Origin: Sarcocystis neurona
Lineage: Eukaryota > Apicomplexa > Conoidasida > Eucoccidiorida > Sarcocystidae
DNA length: 64,000 nucleotides
NCBI GenBank assembly: GCA_000727475.1
Contig: KL647289.1
Coordinates: forward strand, 7,616,629-7,680,628
Direction: 5' to 3'
Shown: in pieces, positions 50,691 to 61,066 of the stretch
Layout of the letters: the number at the start of each line of letters is the position of its first letter
Numbering within the stretch: the first letter of the stretch is position 1
Notes under the pieces: model-generated
What the model saw: the letters and a program-made list of their open reading frames with translations, nothing else
Databases searched by the model: none
What the model was told of the DNA's origin: nothing
Position numbers and translations under genes: made by a program

Positions 50691-53600
50691 CTAATCTCCA
50701 CCGATAACCACTTCCTGCAAACGCTTCTTCTTCCTGCGTTTCTTTCCGCCTTCGACCACAAACGCAGGGGGCGGGTAGCGCCCTCCAACTGTTTCTCGTT
50801 CCTCCCTCCCTGCAGCGGTACTAATGGAAGGGGAGAATGCTACTGACTTTTCTACGGATTCGCATACGGGATCCTCGTGAATCTTGCCAGTGTCCTCTGC
50901 AAATTCTTCAAAACTGCCTCGAGTTTTCTTTCCCAGTGCTATTCCATCAGATTCCTCCACTCTTCTTTTTCGTTTCTTCTTCCTCTTCCGCTCCTTGTCA
51001 AGCCTGCTATGCATGCGTTGCCCTCCTTTCCCGTCGTCTGTCTCGTGTTGTACCTCCTGCAGCAGCGACTCGCGCCGTTTCTCACACGGTAGCGGGTAGT
51101 GTCCTTGTTGCAGCTGCTCCTGCTCCGTCCTCATCTGTTGCAGCTCCTGGTCTCGCTGCTGTTGCCCCTGTGCAGGCCCTTGGTCTTGCTTGTGCCCTAC
51201 GAGCATCTGATGGAGCTGTGCATCATTCGAACCATTACTTGCCTCCTTGTGCTCTTTCAAATCACACAGCTGGTTTGCGGGCGCGGAAGTGTTCTCGTCC
51301 AGTGCGAACGAGTAAGAAACACGTCCACCTTCACAAAGCAACTTCCGTGCCTGATCAAGCTGCGCTGAGGCATCTACGATTTGCACATTAGCCCCCTCGT
51401 TCTCCGTGAGCAGGTCACCATCCAGCCCTTCCCTGAAAATCTCCTTCTTCTTTTTCATCTTCTTCCGTTTCTTCTTCCGTTCCGACTGGAGGCCAAGTGC
51501 TACCACGGCTTGTTCCGAGCGACCGTCACGCACTAACAACTGTTCTTTACCTCCTCCGGAGCAATCCACGGAAAACGGACGCACGCCGTCGTCAGGCTGC
51601 GGATTCGCCTCTACGACTGATTTATTCTTTTTCTTTCTACGCCTTCGCCTTCCTTCGCGCGCGTCTTCTTCACCGTTGGAAACAGCGGCCCCGCCGGGCC
51701 TTTCCGTGCCATCTAACTCTCGGTCCGCTTCCATATTGCCTTGACCGTGAGTTTCCTCGCCATGACCCGCTTCGGGTTGCTCCTCAAGTACTATTGGTTC
51801 CGAGTCATGTTGCGCTGCTGGATCAGCAGTGCCATCTGCTGTTTCAACGCTTTTAACCTCATCTGAAATTATACGGCTCCTTTTCTGCTGCTTGCGTTTG
51901 TTCGATGCTTGTTCGGACGCCTCCGTGTTACCGTGTATCTCTCCATCCAGCTGTTGCCATCCGCTTCCTGCCGTTCCTGTCGTTTCTCGCATCAACCCCT
52001 GTACTTGCTGGTCTAAATCCCCTACTGCTCTTGCCAACCCTGGAGCACTACCTATTTCTTCACGTTGCAGTTGCTGATCATTCACCGTCGTTCCTGAGAC
52101 TTCACCTGAGGCATTGGTATTTTGTCGCTCTTCTTCCTGGGAAAGTCTTCTCACTGAAACATCCGTTCGGAGTCGTTGCCTGTGCCTTTTACGTGCACGC
52201 GTGCCATCTGAATGGGGGAGCAGTGGCAAGGCTTGCTCTTCCTGTACTACGCTTGGCTGTGAGGGTTGCTGCTGCAGGCCTGCTAGTGCCTCACTTTGCT
52301 CTTGCTGATTTCGCTGATCAAGCGGCGTGGCACCGAGTGGCTCGGACGTTTTATTTTCATCCGGGACCTTCTGCAGCTGGGATAGAACCAGGCGCTCCTC
52401 TCGGCAGCTGGAAACATGTCCAGGACTTGGGTGTGCCAACACGGCGTTTCTTTCTGCGTCGCAGAAAGGAGTGCGGGTCGAATCGAGCTGTGTGACCACG
52501 GTACAATTACTTTGAATTTCATCCGCGTGAGAGGCACCAGGGGACATGCGTTTTACACCATCAGAAGCTTCCTTTAACCGAACGCATTTTCGATTTCGGC
52601 GCCGAAGGCGTCTCATTTCTTTCCCCCCCGCTTTCCGCAACACAGCGAGCAAAGCCGCTCTGCCAAGAAGCTTTTCTTCACGATGCCATTTCTCTTCAAG
52701 CTCCGCTTCAGTCAGCTGACTTTCTCTCGCCTGCTCACGCGCTTCTTCCTCTTCTTCATCATATCCGTCCACTGCGTTATTTTCTGTGTTTTCGTCAGAG
52801 TCTGCTCCTGCCTTACTGATGTGACCACCTACGACGTTGGTAGAACCTCCACTGCCATCTACTGCAGGAATGGTATACTCCCCGTCACCACCTGCTCCGC
52901 CATTCTCGTGGTCCTCCGGCTGCTCTTCCACCTGGTGTTGTCGTTGCCCCTCCTCTAGACGCTTATGTTGTTCCCTCATGGCTTTGCGCTGTCGCTTTAT
53001 TATGCGCTGCTTCCGCTGCTGCCGCTTCACGTTTTTCCACCTCCGTTTGCGTAGTTCACGCCGCACAGCACGGGCAAGCACTTCTCGCGGCAGCGCAGCA
53101 CGCAGGAGTAAGGCCGCATCTCTACCAGCGTTTGTGGAGCTACCCTCTAACTCCAGACGCTCCTTAAGCAAGAGAACCTGCTGTGCAAGCTGCAATGACT
53201 CAGGACACCGTTCGTCTTCACTGCTCTTCGTGGGCGACAGGGTAGTCACAGCACGACGGAAGACAAAGGGGGGCAGGGCTGTCGGACAGAAAGGCAGAAT
53301 TTCCAGCCAGTCGACGTCACCTACAGTATCAATAATCTGCCCATTCAACGTCCCCTGTTGCAACTGAGACATCTCACAACATTCTTCACTTTCTGGAGCA
53401 GCTGCGGGCGCCATGCCTTCAGCTCCACGCGGAGCAATCCACGTCGTAGGACGGCCATTCCGCTGCGGCCCTGTGGACGCAAGAACGGAGTCTGATAATT
53501 CACGCAGAGGTGTGGCCCTGCTGCAATGAGACATATTTTCCTTCGACCCCTCTTGAACCCCCCGATGCGTCTGCTTCGCGTTCAGAAGAGAATCTAAACA

Positions 53601-56390
53601 GCGGACGACAAAACGCAGCAAGACGGGCTCCGCCGCGGAAACGCCCATGCGTTTCGCTAGCTCCTTGGGAACCAGCCTGGTGGTGTAGTAGAGACGCAGT
53701 TGCGAAGCAGATATGTGCGGGAAGAGCTGCTTCTGCACAGCAGACCAGCTTATTCCTGTAGCCGGTAAGCATTCACCTGTCTGCTCTTGAATAGCTTGCA
53801 GCAGCTGCAGGACCTCTTCTGTGGTTCCAAAGCGTGCTCGTCTCTCTATGCCGGAGGTCCCCAGAGACACGGCTTCTTTCACCTTCCCGAGAGCATTCAT
53901 CAACTTTGTCTCGCCGTGTGCATCTTCGAATTCCCTCCGTTGCTTCTCTTCCAACTGCACAGCCCCTCTTCGTTCAGAAATCACAGCTGGCGTCGCGTTC
54001 GTTTCTTGTAAAAACGCTGCTGCTCTCACTTCTGATCCTGCTGACCTCAATTCCGCACCTGACTGTCCTTCACTTGAGTTCTCCGCCACTGACGTGGTCC
54101 TCGATCGCGCCGCATTCTCCCTAGATCGTAAGTCACTACGTCCTTCGTATGCTACGCTTTCTTTGCCTCGTTTCGCTGGTGCTTCTTCTGTTGCGTCTTC
54201 TTCGGCTGATGCGGTGGTTGAGTCGCCGCTTCTACCTTGTTTCTCGTGCCCACTCGCCCTTCCGCCCCTTCCCGTGGATCTCTCCCCATCCAGTAGCTGC
54301 AGCTCCTGCTGCAGTTGCTGTACCTGGACCTCGCGCGACTGACGCTCGACGTCGTGGTTCAGCTGCCTTGCTGCTGCCTCTTCAGTAGTGTCGGAAGACG
54401 CTGGGTGATCAGAGACTCGCGAGCTTTTCCGGGAAGTCATAGTGGAAAAAGCTTCACCACTGCACACCGCAGTCGCAGCATTTGCTTCAGCAGTACCATC
54501 TTTTGAAAAAAGAGCACTAGCATGTGTATCTGTTACTGCCCCCTCTGCAGCAACCACCGCATCAGCAGCTGTTCTGTCATCTTTCGACTGGAGTTCAAGA
54601 GAGGCTTTCACACGGTGTGCGACAGCATCTTGTCGTGACGTGTCACTGCACGCAAGCGGAGAGAAGCGGGGTCCGATTTCCTTCCACTTGTCGTACACGC
54701 TGCTAGCGGTGCGATTTAGCACAGCAGCAATTCTGGCAAAACGGCTACGAGGCTGACTCACGCGGAGCTCTGACTCCATCTTCAGCAGCGTCTGCACTTC
54801 CTCAGAACTCCACGGGCCGTGTTTCTTTGTTCCTATATGTGCACAGAGATTTCTACGTATGTAGAAGTAAATCGAGGCGCACGATCGTTGAGGAAGCCAA
54901 CGCGTGATGGCTGCAAATCGCAAAGCGCGACCGCCTCTTTTCCTCTTCCCTTCTGAAGAGCTGCTGCTCACGTCTTGGGCAGTCATCAAGTGCTCCACCG
55001 CTGCTTCCACAGTCCCGCCCTCCAGTCCATTGTCGATAGCGTACTGACGCAGAGCAGCACAGACTGCCGCTCGCTCTGCTGCACTGAAACGCCCAGTGCG
55101 CCCTCCTGCGGCGCTAGTCCTGCTGCGGCTGCTGCCGCGCCACGTTTCCTCTTCATCGTCTCCAGCCCCCGCACTAATCGCAGCAGCTGCAGCTGCAGCA
55201 CGAATCTGCGCATCGCAAGCGAAAGTGGCCCCTGCAGCTGCAGAAACCTCCCGTTTTTTTCCATCCTCACTTGCGTCCGCATTCACCAGATCTGAAATGG
55301 ACTTGGGACCCGCACCAATAGCAGCAGCATCGTGTGCGAGGACGCTTGACACTGGTCTTTCGCCAGCTGTAGCCACCGAGACACCGGCTGACAAGGAAAC
55401 GCCTGAGGAGGTAGCTGACTCAGCCGTGCATCCGTCCGCGGGCAACGCACCTAGAGGGTAGGTCACGACTGGTGTTCGCAGCGGAACAACACTGGGCTTG
55501 AGGCACGCCTTCAGCCGTTGATATTCTTTTCGTTTCTCTTCCTTTCTGCTTCGAAAGTCGTGTCTATCTGTTCTTTTAACTCGAGACGCCTTTCTTGAAA
55601 CAAAATCACCTGCATCAACAGTGTCGTGAGCGCTTACATTTGCTTCGGTGCATGCAGCACTTTGTTTTGTCTCATCTTCAGCAACATCGGAAGCCGCTGC
55701 GTCGGGCTCTGCCAACCGCCCCTTGCTGCGCCTCCGGCAGCTCTTGTGTGTGTGGCCCTTGTCACAGCTGTCACGCACGCGCGAGCGCCTGCTCGTGCCG
55801 CTGTTGTTCGTCCCAGTACAGGCCTTTCTCACGTCAATTTCCACTCCCTTTTTTCCCGTGGTAGCCCCCTGCGTGCCCTCTGTAACAACAGCAGATGCCT
55901 CGCACTCCGTTCCAAGAACGTTCCGACGGCTGTCTGCGAACTCCCTCCGTCCTGCTGCAGCGGGCGAAAAACGAGTTGGAGACTCCGCTACTACGATAGC
56001 ATCTGCTGATAGTGGTGAAGCTAATGAGTCACCTGCTACACCTGCACGTAGCGTTGCCAATACGTCGCTCTCCCCTGCCGCTTTCGCATCTTCTGGTGCT
56101 GCTGCTTCTGTAGACACGACCTCCTCGGGTGGTGCTGCTGCTTGATTATCGGCACTCTGCAGTAGTGCGAAAGAGAGACGACCCCTTTGTGGAGCGGTGC
56201 TTGCCGCTACTGACGTAGGCGCTTCTCCTCGTCCTGCGGTCACGGCCACGACAGCTGGGGCACAGGAAGACGGTGCCGTAGTCGGTCTTGCAGTTGTCCC
56301 TTGTGTAGCCGCTGAAGTCGGCTTCTTCCCCTGCGCAGTCGCTGCAGCTGCACCTGCGTGCCTCTGCTGCTGCTCTGACGTTACGTGCAT
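50691..56390 (-). CDS. Large Myb/SANT-repeat nuclear protein (TTF-I/Reb1-like arrangement)
   Basis: A single open exon of 1,899 codons from the first ATG (56390) to TAG (50691); the frame is open upstream to 56543 without an ATG. Three Myb-like units can be seen. Unit 1 starts GRFSAAERAAV (about residue 432) and, after a Ser-rich insert, resumes as FAAITRWLPQRSCASIYFYIR. Unit 2 is HGPWSSEEVQTLL through RFARIAAVLNRTASSVYDKW to GPRF (about residue 572). Unit 3 is TEEVLQLLQAI through ISWSAVQKQLF to LRLYYTTRLVP (about 853-915). Tandem divergent Myb units with a KGxW-like second unit recall TTF-I/Reb1/DMTF1 factors, which bind rDNA terminators or promoters; that function is inferred only. The flanks are Ala/Gln/Glu-rich, and basic runs (KKKRKKMKKKKE, KKRRKKKRL) near the C-terminus suggest a nuclear or nucleolar site. 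Plus-strand open frames across this gene are shadows of its biased codons. Confidence 0.75.
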   Translation of the reverse strand: MHVTSEQQQRHAGAAAATAQGKKPTSAATQGTTARPTTAPSSCAPAVVAVTAGRGEAPTSVAASTAPQRGRLSFALLQSADNQAAAPPEEVVSTEAAAPEDAKAAGESDVLATLRAGVAGDSLASPLSADAIVVAESPTRFSPAAAGRREFADSRRNVLGTECEASAVVTEGTQGATTGKKGVEIDVRKACTGTNNSGTSRRSRVRDSCDKGHTHKSCRRRSKGRLAEPDAAASDVAEDETKQSAACTEANVSAHDTVDAGDFVSRKASRVKRTDRHDFRSRKEEKRKEYQRLKACLKPSVVPLRTPVVTYPLGALPADGCTAESATSSGVSLSAGVSVATAGERPVSSVLAHDAAAIGAGPKSISDLVNADASEDGKKREVSAAAGATFACDAQIRAAAAAAAISAGAGDDEEETWRGSSRSRTSAAGGRTGRFSAAERAAVCAALRQYAIDNGLEGGTVEAAVEHLMTAQDVSSSSSEGKRKRGGRALRFAAITRWLPQRSCASIYFYIRRNLCAHIGTKKHGPWSSEEVQTLLKMESELRVSQPRSRFARIAAVLNRTASSVYDKWKEIGPRFSPLACSDTSRQDAVAHRVKASLELQSKDDRTAADAVVAAEGAVTDTHASALFSKDGTAEANAATAVCSGEAFSTMTSRKSSRVSDHPASSDTTEEAAARQLNHDVERQSREVQVQQLQQELQLLDGERSTGRGGRASGHEKQGRSGDSTTASAEEDATEEAPAKRGKESVAYEGRSDLRSRENAARSRTTSVAENSSEGQSGAELRSAGSEVRAAAFLQETNATPAVISERRGAVQLEEKQRREFEDAHGETKLMNALGKVKEAVSLGTSGIERRARFGTTEEVLQLLQAIQEQTGECLPATGISWSAVQKQLFPHISASQLRLYYTTRLVPKELAKRMGVSAAEPVLLRFVVRCLDSLLNAKQTHRGVQEGSKENMSHCSRATPLRELSDSVLASTGPQRNGRPTTWIAPRGAEGMAPAAAPESEECCEMSQLQQGTLNGQIIDTVGDVDWLEILPFCPTALPPFVFRRAVTTLSPTKSSEDERCPESLQLAQQVLLLKERLELEGSSTNAGRDAALLLRAALPREVLARAVRRELRKRRWKNVKRQQRKQRIIKRQRKAMREQHKRLEEGQRQHQVEEQPEDHENGGAGGDGEYTIPAVDGSGGSTNVVGGHISKAGADSDENTENNAVDGYDEEEEEAREQARESQLTEAELEEKWHREEKLLGRAALLAVLRKAGGKEMRRLRRRNRKCVRLKEASDGVKRMSPGASHADEIQSNCTVVTQLDSTRTPFCDAERNAVLAHPSPGHVSSCREERLVLSQLQKVPDENKTSEPLGATPLDQRNQQEQSEALAGLQQQPSQPSVVQEEQALPLLPHSDGTRARKRHRQRLRTDVSVRRLSQEEERQNTNASGEVSGTTVNDQQLQREEIGSAPGLARAVGDLDQQVQGLMRETTGTAGSGWQQLDGEIHGNTEASEQASNKRKQQKRSRIISDEVKSVETADGTADPAAQHDSEPIVLEEQPEAGHGEETHGQGNMEADRELDGTERPGGAAVSNGEEDAREGRRRRRKKKNKSVVEANPQPDDGVRPFSVDCSGGGKEQLLVRDGRSEQAVVALGLQSERKKKRKKMKKKKEIFREGLDGDLLTENEGANVQIVDASAQLDQARKLLCEGGRVSYSFALDENTSAPANQLCDLKEHKEASNGSNDAQLHQMLVGHKQDQGPAQGQQQRDQELQQMRTEQEQLQQGHYPLPCEKRRESLLQEVQHETDDGKGGQRMHSRLDKERKRKKKRKRRVEESDGIALGKKTRGSFEEFAEDTGKIHEDPVCESVEKSVAFSPSISTAAGREERETVGGRYPPPAFVVEGGKKRRKKKRLQEVVIGGD

Positions 56391-59160
56391 GTCTGCTGCT
56401 GTCTTGGGCGGCTGTCGACGAGGTCGCTGTCGGCCGGAAAAAGTCCTCTCCACGGCACTCAACCCCAAATGGAGGGACGCGGGTAAGCAGGAAGAGAATA
56501 CGGCACGTGCACCCTTCGGGGGAAGAAAAAGATACCCGTCCACAGCGACTAACAGACTGAAACCGGCTGCCTTCGTTTTTACGGGTAAAAAGCTGTCTCT
56601 ACGACCATGAAAACGCGAGAGGATACTGCACTGCCATACACCCTTGTATATGCGTCTGGAAAAGTTACGGATTTAATTCAGAGTTTCCGTCCCTCGGAGA
56701 TCATACTACGTGTTGGCTGCCGCAAGCGACTATGACATGCCACGCGTGCACATACGAACCGTGAAACCGTCGGCCACAGCTGCGCGCATGCGGCAACCAC
56801 GACTGGATTTAGAAAGAAGACCTGAGAACGGAAGTAGAGAGACATGTACGAAGGAGAAGTATCGACAAAAGATCTTGCCATTCGCATGCCGGCCCCGCGC
56901 CGGTGCAGAGGCGTCACACGCTGCACAACCAACTGAGCATACACGCATGATACCAGACGTATCTTCCACTGATGTTGCTGCGGTGAAAAACGGTATTGCC
57001 GTGTGCGTGCGCCGAGTGCGTAGACGGGCCCTTGCTGATCCGCGCACACATTTGTTTCCCGCCACCGGCCTCGAGTATCAGAAAACGCAGGTCGAAACGG
57101 CAGGAAAGCAGGAGACTGCGGATTGTCCTCCTCGTAGCAGTAGCAGTAAAAGTGACGCAACCGCGAGCAACGAGCACTTCTTACTAATATAAACTGAGGT
57201 CCACTTCGTCCAAGTTATGCTGTGCAGGTTGTATCTGCGTGCACGTGCTGGTATGGGGACGGGTAGTAGTCAAGCACGGCACCAACGCGTAAGCGGAGCA
57301 AGTGTCACGCCTGCGACGTGGGGTTTCTTGCAGATATGCACAAAGAGGCACGTCATAGGCATTAACATAATAGGAGACGTACAGTACACGTTTCAAGATA
57401 CACTGGCAATACACCTGTACGCGGCCACCACGAACTGGACTGGAGTACCTCACCAGCGCGACGAGCGCACGCTTCGACAAGAAGCAGTTACAAGCAGCCG
57501 TGCAAACACTCACACAGGGATAGTAATGGTTGAGAACGGATCGCGCGCAGACCTGCTGGATTGTCAAGTAAAAGTCGTAGACGCTTAGTCAGAAGCCTGC
57601 CTGAGAAACGTGGACCGGTGTACACAGCTGTGTGACCTATATACGGGCACATCCACGCCGTTTTCATAGAAGAACCACAAAATGATGTACATACATGTGT
57701 ACACCGACTTCTGGCGGCAATCGGTGTCCGCTGCAGAGACTATGTGAACCGCACTGGGGGCAACCTGGGGATCTCGTACATACTACGTCGAGGTTCAGGA
57801 TACACATAGGTATACGTAGAGCCCACAGGCTTTCTTACGAGACCTGGCACACCTCAGTGCAGAAGACGAAGACTAACAGGACAAAGTGCTCTCGAGAGAG
57901 CATTATGTTTTGCCTTAGAAATTTCGTCCATCAAAAAACCTGCATCTGCCTGCACTCCAAAACCGGGGTGCCTCATACTCCGCCTTAGTTATCTAGCCTC
58001 TTCGTGTGCATACGGAGGAAAACCGGCGCAGTCGCCGGAGCGTCAGGGAAGCGATTCGCGCGACTCAAAAGCAGCGGCGTTGCTTTTTACAAAAGTGTGT
58101 CTCTGCGTGTTCGATTAGAAGCAGAGATTCCGCAGATCTCATGTACGGCGTAGTCGCTTGTGGATAATGGTGTCGACATCTTCTCAAGAAAAGCTTCTGC
58201 TGTGGACCTCGCAGGGAAATGGGACGCTTTCCACGTCGCTGGAAAAGTCTGAGACCGCCCTTTCCCCACAGCAGTACGCGTAAAAGATGTAGGGTCACCC
58301 TGGGAAGACCATCGCCGAACGAGGAGGCTGTCGCATCGAGGTTTCCAGCTGTTGGGTACGAAACGGGAGCCTCACTCTTCTTGTGAAGTGGCGCTGTCGA
58401 TCTGGAAAGTCTGTTAGGTGAAGGAAGCTGCTTTGGAGAGAATAAAACTGCCGCTGGACGGGGAGGGTGACATACTCCACCATAGTGTACTATGGTAGTG
58501 TACGACAAGCTAAGAAAAGCACGAATTACGAGGCGGAGCCCATGCGGGGAGTTCCTATCCATGCAAGTCTACGCCGAGTGGTCGCATTTCTCTCTAAATG
58601 TGTATTGACAGAGCGCTTCCAAGAATGACTACAATATGTATTTCAAAGACTGTTCTTAAGTTGGTTGTAATCATAGACTTGCACAACGCACATCCTTTGA
58701 AGCACGACGTTCGACGTAGTTGGTCTTCCACACCACGAGTGCGGCTGGCGTTCGCAGGGCAGAATGCAGATGCAAAATCAAAAGTGTGCAGCTCAGCACG
58801 AGGTCGCCGTTCTCAATGTCTGCGTGACGTCTCTGTCGCCGGCGAGATATCCAGGATGTTTCATTTGCAAGGCTTTCTCTGCGCTATCGTCTGAAGTGAG
58901 TTGTACAGCTGAAACAATGACAATGAAAAACGAGTCCTAGCATCCGTCAATCAAATAGAGCGTTTTCGGCCGCCGCTTTTGTGTCGCTGCTCTTGTCGTC
59001 GACGATAGTGCTTTTTTCGCTGGGAGGGCAGTTGCTGCTACATTATGGCTTCTGTTGTTGCATTTATTTCTGTCGCTACTCGTGCTGCTTGTAATGCCCG
59101 TCGTGCGGACCCAAAGCAGTCGCTCGTACGTTTTGGCTTCTGTTGCCACGCTTGCTGTCG
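56391..59160. other. Region upstream of the Myb gene, no supported gene
   Basis: About 2.8 kb. Open frames of 120-165 codons exist on both strands (56710-57192 +, 57217-57588 +, 58065-58562 -), but none has recognisable motifs, splice context or a family match. The leader of the minus-strand Myb gene should lie just right of 56390. Confidence 0.5.
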
Positions 59161-60813
59161 CTACTCTTGCTGCTGCTTGTGGCCCTTTTCCGGGACACTG
59201 CAGACAAGAAAAAACCCATCTCGAAGTGCGCCCAGAGCGTCCGCACGAGCACTGCATGCCTAGCAAACATACCAACATACTACGGCGCAGCCATCCGGTG
59301 CTCCAGCACTGCATGCGAACGTACACGTGCATGGCATATGTGCGTCCATCCCCTCCAGGATGCGCCGCGTGGTTCTACGGCTACAAAAGTGACACGACGA
59401 TCAGCACCAGCCCGGGCAGCAGCGGCAGCAGTGGCGTGAAAGCAAAAATCGCAAGTGGTGGCGGCGGAACAACTAGCAAAGCAGCATCTGCAGCAGTGAC
59501 GGCATCAAACGCACTGGTGTGAGCACGCGGATGGAGAAAGTTCCCATCGATACGTGGAGTGTATCATATGAGAGGAATCCGAATTTTACTGTGGAACTTC
59601 TGACACAAAAAACAATGCGGTTCCTGGCTCTGCAGCATTTGCAGCATTGACGGTGTCCGACGCATTGGTGTGAACAGGCGGATGGAGAAAGTTCCAACTG
59701 ATACGTGGGGTGTATCATGTGAGAGGAAACCGGATTTTACTGTGGAACTTCCGACACGAAAAACAATGCGATAGCTGGCTGTGCTGCTCTTGTTCCTTCA
59801 AGCGTCACCGCTCGCGTACGAACCAGTCGGTAACCCCCTTCTCACGCCTTGTCTGTGGAGATTCTCCTTACGCTCCTTTAGCGTATGTATGTGCGCGTAT
59901 ATTTGTATTCTTTGTGCCGAAACTGGTGGATGTTGTTGTTGCACGCGTACAGTGCTCCCTTTTCCTTCTTTGCCTTTGCAGCCCTCACGTTCCGCTTCCG
60001 GGACCATGCGAGGAGGTTATTTATATGTACGTGTAGACACGTGTACACCTGAGTATATCTAAAATAAACCTTATACCTTTTTTCCACCTGCTCCGCGAGG
60101 GCTTCCGGTGTCCTCGCAGTGTATTCTGCGTCGCCAGCTGGCTCCCTGGAGCCTGAAGCGGTATCCTCGTTCCTCATCCCGAGAGAGCAAGCCTTTCTTT
60201 TCTCCACGAGCGCGATGCACCACGCTTCACGCAAAACTGGACACTCCAGTGGCCGTAACGCATATAGTGAGACGTGCCTTGGTATATTCCTGCAGCGATT
60301 CCGGCTTTGATACGCTTGTCGTACGCCCTTCCACGGTTGTTCCTTCTTCGCGCCCATTGTGTCCCAGCTTATATAACTGCTAAGTATCTGCTCCTCCATC
60401 TCATGTGTTGCAACAACACGCACACCTACTAGCGCGGTAACCACGTAGGGGCTTCCGCTGTTCTCTTTCCTCTCCGGCTGCTGCAGGAGGCGTTACCACC
60501 TGTTTTGAGGTAATCCGGTGACCCCCCGTATGGTGTACAGGCGTCACCAGGTCTTACAGCTGTGTTTCTTCCTGTCGTAGACAGCAGTTGCTGTTTATCG
60601 CCTGTTACTGTGACAGGATCAATGTTTGGATGCTTCTGCCCTTCCCGCGTCCACACAACTTCTTCCTTTTCTCGATATCCAGCCGCGACACCTCGTGCGT
60701 CCAGCAGCTCTGTGTAACTGAGGAACTCCGTAGATAGCAGTAGCCGTCAGCTGGGTTTTTGGGTGCACCTGGGATGACGCTCTTCCTGCTGGGTGTTCAT
60801 TTATCTTCTTCAT
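59161..60813 (-). CDS. Unrecognised small multi-exon gene
   Basis: Not recognised. Coding-looking exons are: 60813 to about 60769 (ATG AAG AAG..., donor CAG|GTGCAC); an exon starting near 60723 and running to 60430 that carries LLDARGVAAGYREKEEVVW and HPNIDPVTVTG; 60379-60077, carrying SYISWDTMGAKKEQPWKG and CPVLREAWCIALVEKRKAC; and a last exon, 59197-59161, ending HKQQQE then TAG. The 60430/60379 join (donor GTAGGT, acceptor CTTAG) implies a 50-bp intron and is tentative. Alternatively the stop at 60429 is real and 60357 starts a second small gene (105 residues) with a C-x7-C-x9-C pattern. Amino-acid composition is balanced, unlike the chance frames around it, and this is the main reason to call it. 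A further minus-strand frame (60884-61084) may be a 5' exon but did not join in phase. Confidence 0.4.
59481..59780. repeat. 151-bp direct tandem duplication
   Basis: Unit 1 starts GCAGCATCTGCAGCAGTGAC at 59481 and unit 2 starts GCAGCATTTGCAGCATTGAC at 59632. Both contain CGGATGGAGAAAGTTCC, GATACGTGG.GTGTATCAT, GATTTTACTGTGGAACTT-like and AAAACAATGCG blocks. They differ by scattered substitutions, so the duplication is not recent. Confidence 0.9.
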
Positions 60814-61066
60814 CTTTGTACGCTATATATATAGTTACGCCAAGTAAAGAGCCTCTGCTTTCCGGACCTCTCCGTCGTTACTCTCACGAATCGGCTGGTA
60901 GCCGACGCTGATTACGCTTCCTTGTACTTTCCCCCGCTTCTATTGCTAGGCGGTTTCTCCGTGAAGCCAGGAGATCACACTGCAGTTGAAACTCACTGTC
61001 GGAGTGCCCCTCCCTAGTTTTCTTCTCGTGGGAGGAAGGACGGCGGCTGTTCACGGCAAGCTCGTA
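60814..61066. promoter_or_regulatory. Candidate bidirectional promoter region
   Basis: This is the 253-bp interval between the presumed starts of the minus-strand gene (60813) and the plus-strand gene (61067). Head-to-head starts this close suggest a shared promoter. It includes a TATATATATA stretch at 60823-60833, next to the minus-strand start. Inferred from layout only. Confidence 0.3.

Noticed and set aside
50837..56610. Many plus-strand frames of 60-196 codons (for example 51905-52495, 55648-56145)
   Set aside because: They are antisense shadows of the large Myb-repeat gene, made of Leu/Ser/Cys/Arg runs complementary to its Glu/Gln/Ala codons.
56710..57192. 160-codon plus-strand frame beside the Myb gene
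   Set aside because: An equally long frame exists on the other strand. No motif or splice signal favours either, so it may be leader sequence.
58065..58562. 165-codon minus-strand frame
   Set aside because: Composition is untypical of the real exons here, and no family or splice evidence was seen.
59055..59522. 155-codon plus-strand frame beginning with a signal-peptide-like Leu/Val run
   Set aside because: The hydrophobic start has no ATG in the right place (the frame opens at TTG). It overlaps an imperfect duplicated segment and the 151-bp repeat, and is antisense to a likely minus-strand exon.
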